From Cellvibrionales bacterium UBA1963 (GTDB lineage: Bacteria; Pseudomonadota; Gammaproteobacteria; Pseudomonadales; UBA7434), in NCBI GenBank assembly GCA_002336035.1, contig DDED01000214.1, forward strand, positions 1 through 42,658: a stretch of DNA of 42,658 nucleotides, written 5' to 3'. Shown piece after piece: positions 16,965 to 25,919 of this stretch. The translations under genes and the position numbers were made by a program. Below the pieces are notes generated by a model that was not told the origin of the DNA, searched no databases, and saw nothing but the letters and a program-made list of their open reading frames with translations. Positions within the stretch are counted from its first letter, which is position 1. Every line of letters begins with the position of its first letter.

Positions 16965-17466
16965 GACGTTTATTACGGCCTTCTTACGTATTCTTTTAAA
17001 GCCGTCAGTCTCGTGCCAAATACCCATCGCCAAGGCAATGCTCCGCCCATAGTACAGGCCTTGCCGCTAATAGCGGTGCCCATGATCGCTTTTCGCAGCA
17101 TGACACCAAACCCACGCACCTTGTTCATCAGCTCAACCGTCTTGCCCCTCAATTTAAGTGCTTTGACGGTGCCGATATCTTTGGCATCAAAACGGCCAAA
17201 ATGCGTCCTCATCGGCTAGCGCTTAATCGGCAAGTGTGCCTCTAGCACTGTGCCAAATGCGATGGCGCTCAAACAATCGTGCGTCATACCCCACCACACA
17301 CTGCAAGCACCCATCCGCCCCTAAGCAGTCCTGATGGGGCCGCCAATACCGAAACTTTAAGCGTGTGAAATACGGGCGACGTCGCTAGAATTAAGTATGT
17401 TCATGCGTCAGTTTGCTATTAACTCAGCCCCGCGGCCTTCATATTATTAGGGCATGACTTATGACT
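16965..17466. other. Unassigned gap between trpE control region and rpe
   Basis: About 500 bases with no gene I can name. On the minus strand there is a 79-codon ORF (17212-16973, starting ATG, with no usable Shine-Dalgarno that I can see; a hydrophobic/basic product ending TALKEYVRRP). Just upstream in another frame is a 53-codon stretch without stops or a start (17384-17226) containing GADGCLQCVVGYD. In many relatives phosphoglycolate phosphatase (gph) lies exactly here. The second stretch distantly recalls a Gph C-terminus, so this may be a decayed gph, but the match is too weak to call. No FDLDGTL motif remains. Confidence 0.3.
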
Positions 17467-18144
17467 TTATTGCAGTGAGGCCAGTTCAGCCCGCATTTGC
17501 TCGATAACCACGCGGTAGTCGGGCTGCTTAAAGATCGCTGACCCCGCAACAAATGTGTCGGCGCCCGCTGCCGCAACTTCGGCAATGTTTTTAGCCGAAA
17601 TTCCACCATCAACTTCTAAACGAATATCATGACCCACAGAATCAATTAATTCGCGCGCCTCTGCCAGTTTTGACAAGGTCGAAGGAATAAATGATTGACC
17701 ACCAAATCCAGGATTAACTGACATCAGTAGCAGCATGTCGATCTTATCCATCACGTAACTGGCTGCATCCAAAGTGGTTGCAGGATTAAACACCAGCCCC
17801 GCTTTGCAACCCGCGTTCTTAATCAGTTGCAGTGAACGATCAACATGATCGCTGGCTTCAGGATGAAACGTGATGTAGCTTGCTCCGGCCTCGGCAAAGT
17901 CACCAATAATGCGATCAACGGGACTTACCATTAAATGCACATCAATAGGCGCTGTGATGCCGTAGTCGCGCAGTGCCTTACAAACCATCGGGCCAATAGT
18001 TAAGTTCGGCACGTAATGATTATCCATCACGTCAAAGTGCACAATATCGGCACCCGCTGCCAATACTCTGTCCACCTCTTCCCCTAGCCGTGCAAAATCA
18101 GCGGCCAAAATAGACGGGGCGATTTTAAAGTCCATCATGGGCAT
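17467..18144 (-). CDS. rpe: Ribulose-phosphate 3-epimerase
   Basis: Interconverts ribulose 5-phosphate and xylulose 5-phosphate in the pentose phosphate pathway. 225 residues, a TIM barrel with the family signatures intact: IAPSILAADFARLGEE, HFDVMDNHYVPNLTIGP (metal-binding Asp and His), DVHLMV, MSVNPGFGGQSF and LEVDGGIS. Starts from the first ATG of MPMMDFK; the internal ATGs two and three codons later are alternatives. Normally grouped with gph and trpE; here gph is missing from between them. Confidence 0.97.
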   Translation of the reverse strand: MPMMDFKIAPSILAADFARLGEEVDRVLAAGADIVHFDVMDNHYVPNLTIGPMVCKALRDYGITAPIDVHLMVSPVDRIIGDFAEAGASYITFHPEASDHVDRSLQLIKNAGCKAGLVFNPATTLDAASYVMDKIDMLLLMSVNPGFGGQSFIPSTLSKLAEARELIDSVGHDIRLEVDGGISAKNIAEVAAAGADTFVAGSAIFKQPDYRVVIEQMRAELASLQ

Positions 18145-18230
18145 TACCTGTTAAATAAGCGATCTGGGTAAGTGGTGCTTTTTGCGCTAAGATGATCCCA
18201 GTGATTCATCTTTGGAGATTTTACTGAACT

Positions 18231-19106
18231 ATGGCTCGATCGAATAGCACACTTATTTACTGGATTCGCACCTATTTAAAACGGTTTGCCGCTCAAATAG
18301 ACGCGCTGATAGCGATTTTTATCGCCTCAATCGTTGCGCTTTCGCTGGCTCTAAGCAGTATTTACAGTTGGGGAAACGAAAAAAATGCCTCGCGCATTGC
18401 GATCGATGATGATCGAAGAACTAACGATTTAACGATGCAGGCCTTGTCGGTTGCGGCAGATCCCAATGAAATTGTGTGGCTAGAAAGTGCGGGGCATCGA
18501 TTTTTAAACCTTTATCGACCCGCAATCAATGCAACTCAGATGGCTATTATCTTGCTCCCAGGCCAGCTCTCTCATATGGCTGACGGCGGACTGCTTAAAA
18601 CGCTGTACAACGAATTGCCCCATAGTGGCTGGAGTTGTTTATTGGCCGCATTGCCCGTGCAAAACCGCACGCAAAACGATCAATTGAAAAACGACGAGCG
18701 TCACCAAGAAGGGTTACAAAGAGCCGATCAGGCCATAGATTATGCCATGGCAGATGGCGCCGGATCGACAACGCTCATTGCTGACCGCTTATCGGTTCAA
18801 ATAGCCATTGAGACAGCCATTGCTCGGTCTGATATTACCAGCGGTTTAGTGCTGTGGCAGCTTCATTCGTCGCAATTACCTCGAGAAAAACTGCAGCAAC
18901 TCGCACAGAGTCAAATCACCTTGTTAGACATTTTGCCGTCAGGCTTGTCCCGTCACGATAAAATTAATCGCCAACGTCAGTTTCAGCTGGCTGGGTTCGG
19001 CAAAAATTACCGACAATTTAGCCCGCCCTCTGGCGAAGCGGCAATTCGGTACAGCAGTCGTCGAATTCGAGAGTGGGCTGCCTCTGAATTTAAAAAAAAT
19101 ATATAA
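18231..19106 (+). CDS. DUF3530 family protein
   Basis: A 291-residue protein of the DUF3530 family, thought to have an alpha/beta-hydrolase-like fold; no activity is established. One membrane helix near the N-terminus (about residues 22-44, DALIAIFIASIVALSLALS) suggests a signal anchor. The middle part reads AIILLPGQLSHMADGGLLKTL and SGWSCLLAALPV, the family core, with ADRLSVQIAIETA where a nucleophile elbow would be expected but without a clear GxSxG. GGAG stands 13 bases before the ATG. Convergent with murU. Neighbours are rpe and the peptidoglycan-recycling pair, but nothing ties its function to them. Confidence 0.75.
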   Translation: MARSNSTLIYWIRTYLKRFAAQIDALIAIFIASIVALSLALSSIYSWGNEKNASRIAIDDDRRTNDLTMQALSVAADPNEIVWLESAGHRFLNLYRPAINATQMAIILLPGQLSHMADGGLLKTLYNELPHSGWSCLLAALPVQNRTQNDQLKNDERHQEGLQRADQAIDYAMADGAGSTTLIADRLSVQIAIETAIARSDITSGLVLWQLHSSQLPREKLQQLAQSQITLLDILPSGLSRHDKINRQRQFQLAGFGKNYRQFSPPSGEAAIRYSSRRIREWAASEFKKNI

Positions 19107-19138
19107 TAAAAACAATAATTTATGATTAAATACCGGGG

Positions 19139-19834
19139 CTATTCAGCCAGTTTAGCCTGCAGTGCATGCCATCTATCGAGGGTTCCAATATCCGCCCATT
19201 CACCGCTAAAATACTCGCCAGTCACTCGCCCCGCACGCATGGCCTCGCACAATAATGGTGCGAGTGCCAAACGACCCGCGAACGGAAGCACTGAAGCGAA
19301 CAAAGCTGGCGACACAAGGGCGATGCCACTGTAAGTTAAAAGACCCGAACACGGCGCCTCAACCGCGCTTTCAGAGACAGCGCCTTGAGCGAGTAAAGCA
19401 AAATCACCGCTGGGGTGGTGCGCTGGATTGTCGACCAGCACCAAGTGTGCCCAAGACGGTTCAAGCGACTTACCCAGCAGACGACAAAAATCAAAATCAG
19501 TCCATACATCACCATTAACCACTACAAAAGGCGCATGACCAAGCAGTGGCAGCGCCTGAATAATGCCTCCGGCCGTCTCTAGCCCACCGCTATTTTCAGC
19601 CGAATAATGTATGTTAATCCCCCATTGATGGCCATCGCCCAGTTGCGCCTCGATAAGATGCCCTAAATGGGCGTGATTGATGATGATGTCCTCAACGCCG
19701 ACCGCCGCTAATCGTTCGATATGGTGTTCAATTAATGGCTTTCCTTGCACCTCAACCAAAGGTTTAGGCAAATGGTCGGTCAGCGGTCGCATCCGCTCAC
19801 CTCGACCAGCGGCTAAAATCATGGCCTTTTTCAT
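19139..19834 (-). CDS. murU: N-acetylmuramate alpha-1-phosphate uridylyltransferase
   Basis: Nucleotidyltransferase that joins UMP to MurNAc-1-phosphate to give UDP-MurNAc in the cell-wall recycling pathway that bypasses MurA/MurB. About 231 residues. The sugar-nucleotide loop is ILAAGRGERMRPLT, followed by LPKPLVEVQGKPLI and VVNGDVWTDFD. The start at 19834 (MKKAMILAAG) overlaps the amgK stop as ATGA (19831-19834); a nine-codon longer frame is unlikely. Ends against the convergent DUF3530 gene. The pairing with amgK distinguishes it from GlmU- or RfbA-type relatives. Confidence 0.93.
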   Translation of the reverse strand: MKKAMILAAGRGERMRPLTDHLPKPLVEVQGKPLIEHHIERLAAVGVEDIIINHAHLGHLIEAQLGDGHQWGINIHYSAENSGGLETAGGIIQALPLLGHAPFVVVNGDVWTDFDFCRLLGKSLEPSWAHLVLVDNPAHHPSGDFALLAQGAVSESAVEAPCSGLLTYSGIALVSPALFASVLPFAGRLALAPLLCEAMRAGRVTGEYFSGEWADIGTLDRWHALQAKLAE

Positions 19835-20859
19835 CGCGCTTGTAGCCACGGTACCAGCCAATCACTCGCTGGGCCGAACTCGGGATACCGCGGCAAAAGC
19901 TCGAGCACGTAATCAATAAAACGCGGGGCCATCGCCAAGTAACCTTGTTTATTATCGCGATAATGAAGCCGAGCAAAGATGCCGATAATTTTTAAGTTGC
20001 GTTGCAACGCCATGAACTCGCACTGTCGTAGCCATTGGCCCGCGCCTATAGTAGGTGCCACAACAAGCCTTGCCTGTTCAATCCACGCTTCAAGCTCGGA
20101 TCTTGGCCAGGTAATGTAGCGATCCCACAGCCAGGAAACCAGGTCATAACTCAAGGGGCCCAAAACCGCGTCTTGAAAGTCGATGATACCCACGCTGCCA
20201 TCAGGTAATTGATGGAGATTGCAGCTATGAAAGTCGCGGTGAACAAACACCTGGGGTTGCGCCATTGCACTAGTAATTAACTGGTCGCAGAGATATTGCC
20301 AATCGGCCTGCTGTGATGGACTGAAACTGACACCTAAATGGCGCTGGCCAAACCATTGAGGCAGTAAATCAAGCTCGGCCTGCAGGCATGAGGCGCTGTA
20401 AATCGGCAAGCCATCCGTCGCTGTCTTATCGGCCATCACCGCCAATAAGGGACTAATCTGATCAAATAACCACTGGCCACGATCAACGGCTAGTAATGAC
20501 TGGAGTAATGTCTCACCCAAGTCTTCGAGCAACAAAAAACCCGCATTAGGCTGCTCAGCAAATATTTGTGGCGAATGCAGACCACTGGCCTGGAGCATTG
20601 CCGCAATAGTTATAAATGAATCAAGCGCTGCTTGTGGCGGGGGTGCGTCCATGACTATGAAGGACTGATCAAGATAACTCGCGCGAAAGTAACGCCGTGC
20701 GCTGGCATCCCCGGTGACCACTTGCCAATCGATAAATACCGCCGCAGCTTCGTTATCAGGGGCATAACTGGGTAAATTTTCAACAACAGAATTAGCCCAA
20801 TGCCGTAATTGAACAAAACGGGGGTCAAATTCTGGTAAATTGCGTTCAATATCGGTCAT
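19831..20859 (-). CDS. amgK: N-acetylmuramate/N-acetylglucosamine kinase
   Basis: Sugar kinase with an aminoglycoside-phosphotransferase fold that phosphorylates MurNAc (and GlcNAc) at the anomeric carbon, supplying MurU. 342 residues. Catalytic loop VHRDFHSCN at 206-214 (Asp209, Asn214), metal-binding Asp227 in IIDFQDA, and the N-lobe VVTGDASARRYFRA. The C-terminal helical part includes YDLVSWLWDRYITW. The amgK-murU operon, divergent from lptD, matches the arrangement in Pseudomonas, where it underlies intrinsic tolerance to fosfomycin (known for that genus; inferred here). Confidence 0.93.
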   Translation of the reverse strand: MTDIERNLPEFDPRFVQLRHWANSVVENLPSYAPDNEAAAVFIDWQVVTGDASARRYFRASYLDQSFIVMDAPPPQAALDSFITIAAMLQASGLHSPQIFAEQPNAGFLLLEDLGETLLQSLLAVDRGQWLFDQISPLLAVMADKTATDGLPIYSASCLQAELDLLPQWFGQRHLGVSFSPSQQADWQYLCDQLITSAMAQPQVFVHRDFHSCNLHQLPDGSVGIIDFQDAVLGPLSYDLVSWLWDRYITWPRSELEAWIEQARLVVAPTIGAGQWLRQCEFMALQRNLKIIGIFARLHYRDNKQGYLAMAPRFIDYVLELLPRYPEFGPASDWLVPWLQAR

Positions 20860-20959
20860 AAGAACATGCTTGGTTTTAGAATACCGAGGCAGAATGCTTT
20901 ATTATTCAACTGCATCATGGGTCGCTATTAAAAGACCAATATTCAGGGGTTACGATTGA

Positions 20960-23443
20960 ATGGCTATTGTGGCATTACCAAGCACCTTTTCACCAGTAAA
21001 ATTCGCCTTGCACGCGAATATGCGCGGTCTTATTTTGCTGATACTGATCGGCTTATGCTCAACAGGCATCGCCCACAACCTCCGGGCTGAGGTGGAATCG
21101 ATCGACAGCGGTGGCGAAGCGCTTACCGACTACCGTGACCTAGCTCAGCAAGACTGGCATGCAGTCAACAAATCACTCATGGCAACATCGACTGACCACC
21201 TTCGTTGCGGGGGGCTTTATGTTAATCCCCTGCAAACCGCAGAGAATTCAAAGGTTGAGGGCTTGCAAGCCAGCGCAGACGCCAGCGCTATAAAGGCTGA
21301 CAAACTTTTGTTTAGCGGCAATGTATTAATTCAATACGATAATATGACGTTACAGGCAAAAGAGGCCAGCTACGATGCCGACCAACAACGCCTTGTATTA
21401 ACCGACAATGTCATTGTTCGCACCCCGTCAGCGGCTTTTGGCAGCGCATCGGCGGTTTTCGATATTGCCGAACACAGCACGACCATGCAAGAAACCAATT
21501 ACGTTTTACATCAACGCCATTTGCGTGGTGAAGCAACGATAATTAACCGTACCGCTGATAATACCTTAACCATTGAACAAGGCAGCTTTACCCGATGCCA
21601 ACCCGACAATCAGTTATGGTTACTGAGTGCAGAGCAATTAACACTCGATACCACCAAAGGCCAAGGCTATGCCAAGCAAGCCAAACTTTCGATTCATGGC
21701 TTGCCCATTTTTTATTTCCCGTACACCCAGTTTCCTATTGGCAATGCGCGGCAGTCAGGCCTTTTATTTCCAAATATATCCAACAGCAACAATGGCCTTG
21801 ATCTAAGTGTCCCTTACTACTTTAATATTGCACCTCATTTGGATGCGACTTTTTCACCGCGTTATCATGCTAAACGCGGTTACATTACCCAAGGCAACGC
21901 ACGTTGGCTCAATCAATTTGACCAGTGGAATATTGACTTGGCTTACCTTGACAATGACCCAGTGTACAGTCAACAACAAAGCAATAACACTCACGCAAAC
22001 GGTAAACGTTGGTTGCTCAACATTCAAGAGCAAGGGCAATGGGGTGAGCACCTTTTTAGTGAGGTTGACATTGTGCGCAGCAGTGATAGCGATTACTTGC
22101 GTGATCTTAATAGCAGTAGCCTCAGTATTAGCCGTAGCAGTCACCTACACCAGCGCGCACAATTCAATTTTTATGGCGAACAATTTTCAGCTGGAATTAA
22201 GCTTCAGCACTATCAATCATTAATTAAAGAGCCGTCAGGTAATACACAGGCCGGTGAACAACCACTGGAAAAAGTGCCTGAATGGTACCTCGCCTTTGAC
22301 TCATCTCATGGCCCATTTAATTTAGCTGCAAGCGGCCGATGGCAAGAAAGTTATTTTGAGCAACAAGAGCGTGCCGACATCTACCGGCGATTTGGCGAGT
22401 TCAACATTGACCTGCCTATGCAGTGGTCTGGCATCCGCATGAGCCCTTCTATAGGCGTTCAACACCTCAGTTATCGCGTCGAACTTGACGATGAAACGGG
22501 TGTCAGTACGGACCAACAGACATTCAGTCACTCGGCGCCACAAGCGGCGGTTAAATTAGACCTGCTACTTGAAAGTAACGACGGGCAAAAAGTATTGTCA
22601 CCCGGTTTACTTTACTTATATCGCGACGCTGAAAAAAACTACCCGCTCACCGCCGCCTTTAGTGGCGGGCTAGACAGCGAACCGATGCGCTTTACCATTG
22701 ATCAACTGTTGGCAGGCTCACCCTTGAGTGGCTATGACTATTTAGTCGACACAGAACAAGTCTCCCTTTACTTAAACCACCGTCGTTTTGATGCTATAGG
22801 CAATGAAACAATGGCATTAACTGTCGGTCAAATTTTTTATCTTAAAAGTAACAATAATCAAATAAATGAACCGCTTGAGCAAATTTGGCCCGGCGAAAAC
22901 AATGAAGAAAGTTCAGCTCTTGTTGGTGAATTCAGCACCACTCTGACGCCGGAATGGCAAGGCTCTCTTAGCCTTAACTGGAATCCACATCAAAAAAAAT
23001 GGGTAGAAGGCCATTGGCAACTGGCGTATCGAGAGCAAGAAAATTCCAGTAATATTGTCAATATGGGGTATCATTATCGTCGAGCTAGCCAGCAATCTTC
23101 TTTGTTAGAGCAAACGCTTGAACAAGCCGATATTAGTTTTATCAAAGAGTTTAACCCTCGATGGTCACTGATCGGTCGATACCAATACGACATTGAACAA
23201 AAACGGAGCAATGAGACTCTCGCTGGGCTTGCTTTTGACAGTTGTTGTGTGCGCTGGAAAGTTATTTATCGCGATGCACTCCTGTACCGTTATGACGATC
23301 AAGACCGCCGACGTGATCGCAGCATTTTTTTACAAATAGAACTCAAAGGCTTATTTGGTATTGGCAGTAAGACAGATACAATATTAAGCGAGTCAATTGA
23401 CGGCTACCGGTCACATGACCAGCAAAGCAGTCACTATTATTGA
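20960..23443 (+). CDS. lptD: LPS-assembly protein LptD
   Basis: Outer-membrane beta-barrel that, plugged by the lipoprotein LptE, inserts lipopolysaccharide into the outer leaflet. 827 residues. A signal peptide is present (core GLILLILIGLCSTGIA, about 23-38); the frame gives a 20-residue lead before MRGLILL, so a later start at 21020 is possible. The OstA/LptA-like beta-jellyroll spans about 100-235, then the barrel. The cysteines needed for the interdomain disulfides are in place: Cys83, Cys213 and the vicinal pair Cys762-Cys763 (SCCVRW). First gene of the lptD-surA-pdxA-rsmA-apaG-apaH-cca run. Confidence 0.97.
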   Translation: MAIVALPSTFSPVKFALHANMRGLILLILIGLCSTGIAHNLRAEVESIDSGGEALTDYRDLAQQDWHAVNKSLMATSTDHLRCGGLYVNPLQTAENSKVEGLQASADASAIKADKLLFSGNVLIQYDNMTLQAKEASYDADQQRLVLTDNVIVRTPSAAFGSASAVFDIAEHSTTMQETNYVLHQRHLRGEATIINRTADNTLTIEQGSFTRCQPDNQLWLLSAEQLTLDTTKGQGYAKQAKLSIHGLPIFYFPYTQFPIGNARQSGLLFPNISNSNNGLDLSVPYYFNIAPHLDATFSPRYHAKRGYITQGNARWLNQFDQWNIDLAYLDNDPVYSQQQSNNTHANGKRWLLNIQEQGQWGEHLFSEVDIVRSSDSDYLRDLNSSSLSISRSSHLHQRAQFNFYGEQFSAGIKLQHYQSLIKEPSGNTQAGEQPLEKVPEWYLAFDSSHGPFNLAASGRWQESYFEQQERADIYRRFGEFNIDLPMQWSGIRMSPSIGVQHLSYRVELDDETGVSTDQQTFSHSAPQAAVKLDLLLESNDGQKVLSPGLLYLYRDAEKNYPLTAAFSGGLDSEPMRFTIDQLLAGSPLSGYDYLVDTEQVSLYLNHRRFDAIGNETMALTVGQIFYLKSNNNQINEPLEQIWPGENNEESSALVGEFSTTLTPEWQGSLSLNWNPHQKKWVEGHWQLAYREQENSSNIVNMGYHYRRASQQSSLLEQTLEQADISFIKEFNPRWSLIGRYQYDIEQKRSNETLAGLAFDSCCVRWKVIYRDALLYRYDDQDRRRDRSIFLQIELKGLFGIGSKTDTILSESIDGYRSHDQQSSHYY

Positions 23444-23541
23444 TATTAAGCCGCCAAATTTAAGTGTGGCTCCTATAACAGGTACGTTTATTTATGACAC
23501 AGATATTTATCTCAATCTTTACTCGCTTTAATGGGGCTATT

Positions 23542-24837
23542 ATGGCGATGAGGCCATTTTGTTTCCAACGCGGCATTAAACCTACCATTTTTATTCTTGT
23601 CTCAACACTGTGCCCTGCCGTTTATGCAGAATATCAAGTGATTGAGCAGGTGGTTGCTATTGCCGAAGATGACGTCGTATTAGCCAGTGAAGTCCGTGAT
23701 GAGATGGCTAAAGTCCACCAGCGACTGATTGCAAATAAACGACCCCTGCCAGACAATAATGCTTTATTTGCGCAAGTGCTTGAGCAAAGAATATTGAGAA
23801 GCTTACAGTTACAAAGGGCAGAAAAAATAGGTTTGCGAACCAGTGACCAACAGCTAAACGACACAATGAATTCAATTGCAGCAAGAAATAATTTAAGCCT
23901 CACAGAATTTAAGCTTTCGGTCGAAAGTCAGGGCCAATCGTACATCGATATTAGAAATAATATCCGTCAAGATATGATCATTCGCGAAGTACAACGACGC
24001 AGTGTCATTAGGACAATTAATATTGACCAAAGCGAGGTTGATAATTTTTTGAACTCAGAAAAAGGCAAAGCATTGCTTGAGATTGAATACAATATCGATC
24101 ATATACTGCTTGCAATAAACACTGAGGCGTCAAAAGACACCGTTGCAGCGGCCAAAATAAAAATGATTCAGCTTAAATCTCTAGCGACATTAAAAGGCGG
24201 CTTCTCAGCTATAGCTGATAGAGCAGAAATCATTAATGCCGAGCATAATCCTCTCGGCTGGCGACGCTTTAGTGATGTCCCCATGATGTTTCAAAGCACC
24301 GTTAAAAATACTTTAGAAGGCGAGATAAGCGAACCCATTCGCAGTGACAGCGGTCTGCATATCATCCATATATTAGCCAAACGCGGCGGTGTAGAAGGCA
24401 CACAAACTGAAACTAACGTTCGGCACATACTTATAGCACCAAATGAAATTCGCAGTGTCGATGAAGCTAAAATATTAGCCGCTGAAGTCCGTCAAAAAAT
24501 TCTTGCAGGTGAGGACTTCGCTTTTTTAGCTCGAGAGTACTCAGACGACCCTGGTTCAGCATTAACTGGTGGTGATCTAGGATGGTCAAAACCAGGCACC
24601 CTAGTGCCTGAGTTTGAGACCATGATGGCTAACACTGACATTGATAAGACCTCTGCGATTTTTAAGAGCCAATTTGGTTGGCATATTCTTCAAGTGTCTG
24701 ATCGGCGAGAAAAAGATCTATCCTCTGAACTGGCCAATCAGCGTGCGCGAATGGCTATTGCAGAAACGAAATACGATGACGCGCTAAGTAACTGGCTACA
24801 AGACTTACGTGATAATGCTTACGTTGACATTAAATAA
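23542..24837 (+). CDS. surA: Periplasmic chaperone / peptidyl-prolyl isomerase SurA
   Basis: Folds outer-membrane proteins, LptD among them, in the periplasm. About 431 residues from the ATG at 23542, chosen because GGGG stands five bases upstream and the resulting N-terminus is a good signal peptide (core TIFILVSTLCP, cleavage after AVYA). The frame is open from 23494. The SurA N-terminal chaperone domain is seen in QVVAIAEDDVVLASEVRDEM. Two parvulin domains follow: NIDHILLAIN to SGLHIIHI, and VRHILIAPNEIR to FGWHILQVSDRR with DPGSALTGGDLGWSKPG. Lies 98 bases after lptD, as in E. coli. Confidence 0.96.
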   Translation: MAMRPFCFQRGIKPTIFILVSTLCPAVYAEYQVIEQVVAIAEDDVVLASEVRDEMAKVHQRLIANKRPLPDNNALFAQVLEQRILRSLQLQRAEKIGLRTSDQQLNDTMNSIAARNNLSLTEFKLSVESQGQSYIDIRNNIRQDMIIREVQRRSVIRTINIDQSEVDNFLNSEKGKALLEIEYNIDHILLAINTEASKDTVAAAKIKMIQLKSLATLKGGFSAIADRAEIINAEHNPLGWRRFSDVPMMFQSTVKNTLEGEISEPIRSDSGLHIIHILAKRGGVEGTQTETNVRHILIAPNEIRSVDEAKILAAEVRQKILAGEDFAFLAREYSDDPGSALTGGDLGWSKPGTLVPEFETMMANTDIDKTSAIFKSQFGWHILQVSDRREKDLSSELANQRARMAIAETKYDDALSNWLQDLRDNAYVDIK

Positions 24838-24848
24838 GGTCGTCCAAC

Positions 24849-25907
24849 ATGAGCAACATTCCTCGTATTGCTGTTACACCGGGTGAGCCTGCAGGCATTG
24901 GTCCTGATATCGCCATCCAAATAGCCCAACAAGCACACCTAGCTGAGCTCGTCGTGATTGCCGATCCAGAGTTGCTTGAAGCGCGTGCAAAACAATTGAA
25001 CTTGCCGATAGCAATTAAAATCTTTGATCCGTCTCAACCGGCACAACCCTCGACTGCCGGAAAATTAATAGTCGATCCCGTTTCACTGCCGACTCACATT
25101 GAACCTGGCAAAGCTAACCCTCAGGCTTCAGGCTATGTATTAAACACGCTTGATCGCGCCATTCACCTTTGCCGCGAAAAACAACTCAGTGCGTTGGTAA
25201 CAGGGCCGATTAATAAACACCTCATTAATCAATATTTACAGCAGTGTCCTGGTGAGTCCGCACACACCGATGATACTTTTTTTAGTGGCCATACCGAGTA
25301 CCTCGCCCAACAAACTCATACCCCAAAGGTGGTAATGATGCTGGCCGCTAATCCACCGTCAAAGCAAATAAAATCGCTGCTGACGCGCCCACTCAGAGTC
25401 GCGTTAGTCACCACACATTTGCCCCTCAAAGCGGTTGCTAACGCAATTAATTATGATAATGTAAAACAAACGATTACTATTTTGCAGCACGACTTAATCC
25501 ACCACTTCGGTATCAGCTCACCCAATATTTTAGTATGCGGTTTAAACCCTCATGCGGGTGAAAATGGCGATCTTGGTGATGAAGAGTTAACCATTATTGA
25601 GCCCTGCTTAGCCGAATTAAGGGCTAAAGGCATGCGCCTAAGCCAAGCGCTTCCAGCAGACACATTGTTTACTGAAAAGTATTTGTCTGGAGCTGACGCG
25701 GTTGTAGCCATGTATCACGACCAAGGTCTGCCGGTTTTAAAATCTCACGGTTTTGGCCGCGCGGTTAACATCACCCTGGGCTTACCGTTTATTCGCACCT
25801 CAGTAGATCACGGTACCGCTTTTGATTTAGCTGGTACCGGTCAAGCCAGTTGCGGCAGCCTATTAGCCGCCATAGATATGGCGATTGACTTATGTCAGTC
25901 TTTGTAA
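24849..25907 (+). CDS. pdxA: 4-hydroxythreonine-4-phosphate dehydrogenase
   Basis: NAD-dependent oxidation of 4-phosphohydroxy-threonine in pyridoxal phosphate synthesis. 352 residues, somewhat longer than E. coli PdxA (329). Signatures: AVTPGEPAGIGPDI at the start, ALVTGPINKHLIN, FFSGHTEYLAQQ (metal-binding His), LNPHAGENGDLGDEE, YHDQGLPVLKSHGFGRAVN and TSVDHGTAFDLAGTG. Starts 11 bases after surA. The surA-pdxA-rsmA order is a classic conserved group. Confidence 0.97.
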   Translation: MSNIPRIAVTPGEPAGIGPDIAIQIAQQAHLAELVVIADPELLEARAKQLNLPIAIKIFDPSQPAQPSTAGKLIVDPVSLPTHIEPGKANPQASGYVLNTLDRAIHLCREKQLSALVTGPINKHLINQYLQQCPGESAHTDDTFFSGHTEYLAQQTHTPKVVMMLAANPPSKQIKSLLTRPLRVALVTTHLPLKAVANAINYDNVKQTITILQHDLIHHFGISSPNILVCGLNPHAGENGDLGDEELTIIEPCLAELRAKGMRLSQALPADTLFTEKYLSGADAVVAMYHDQGLPVLKSHGFGRAVNITLGLPFIRTSVDHGTAFDLAGTGQASCGSLLAAIDMAIDLCQSL

Positions 25908-25919
25908 GAGTAACCCATT

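Noticed and set aside
17013..17219. Plus-strand 68-codon ORF in the rpe-trpE gap
   Set aside because: Overlaps the minus-strand 79-codon frame; neither is convincing and this one has no Shine-Dalgarno or recognisable motif.
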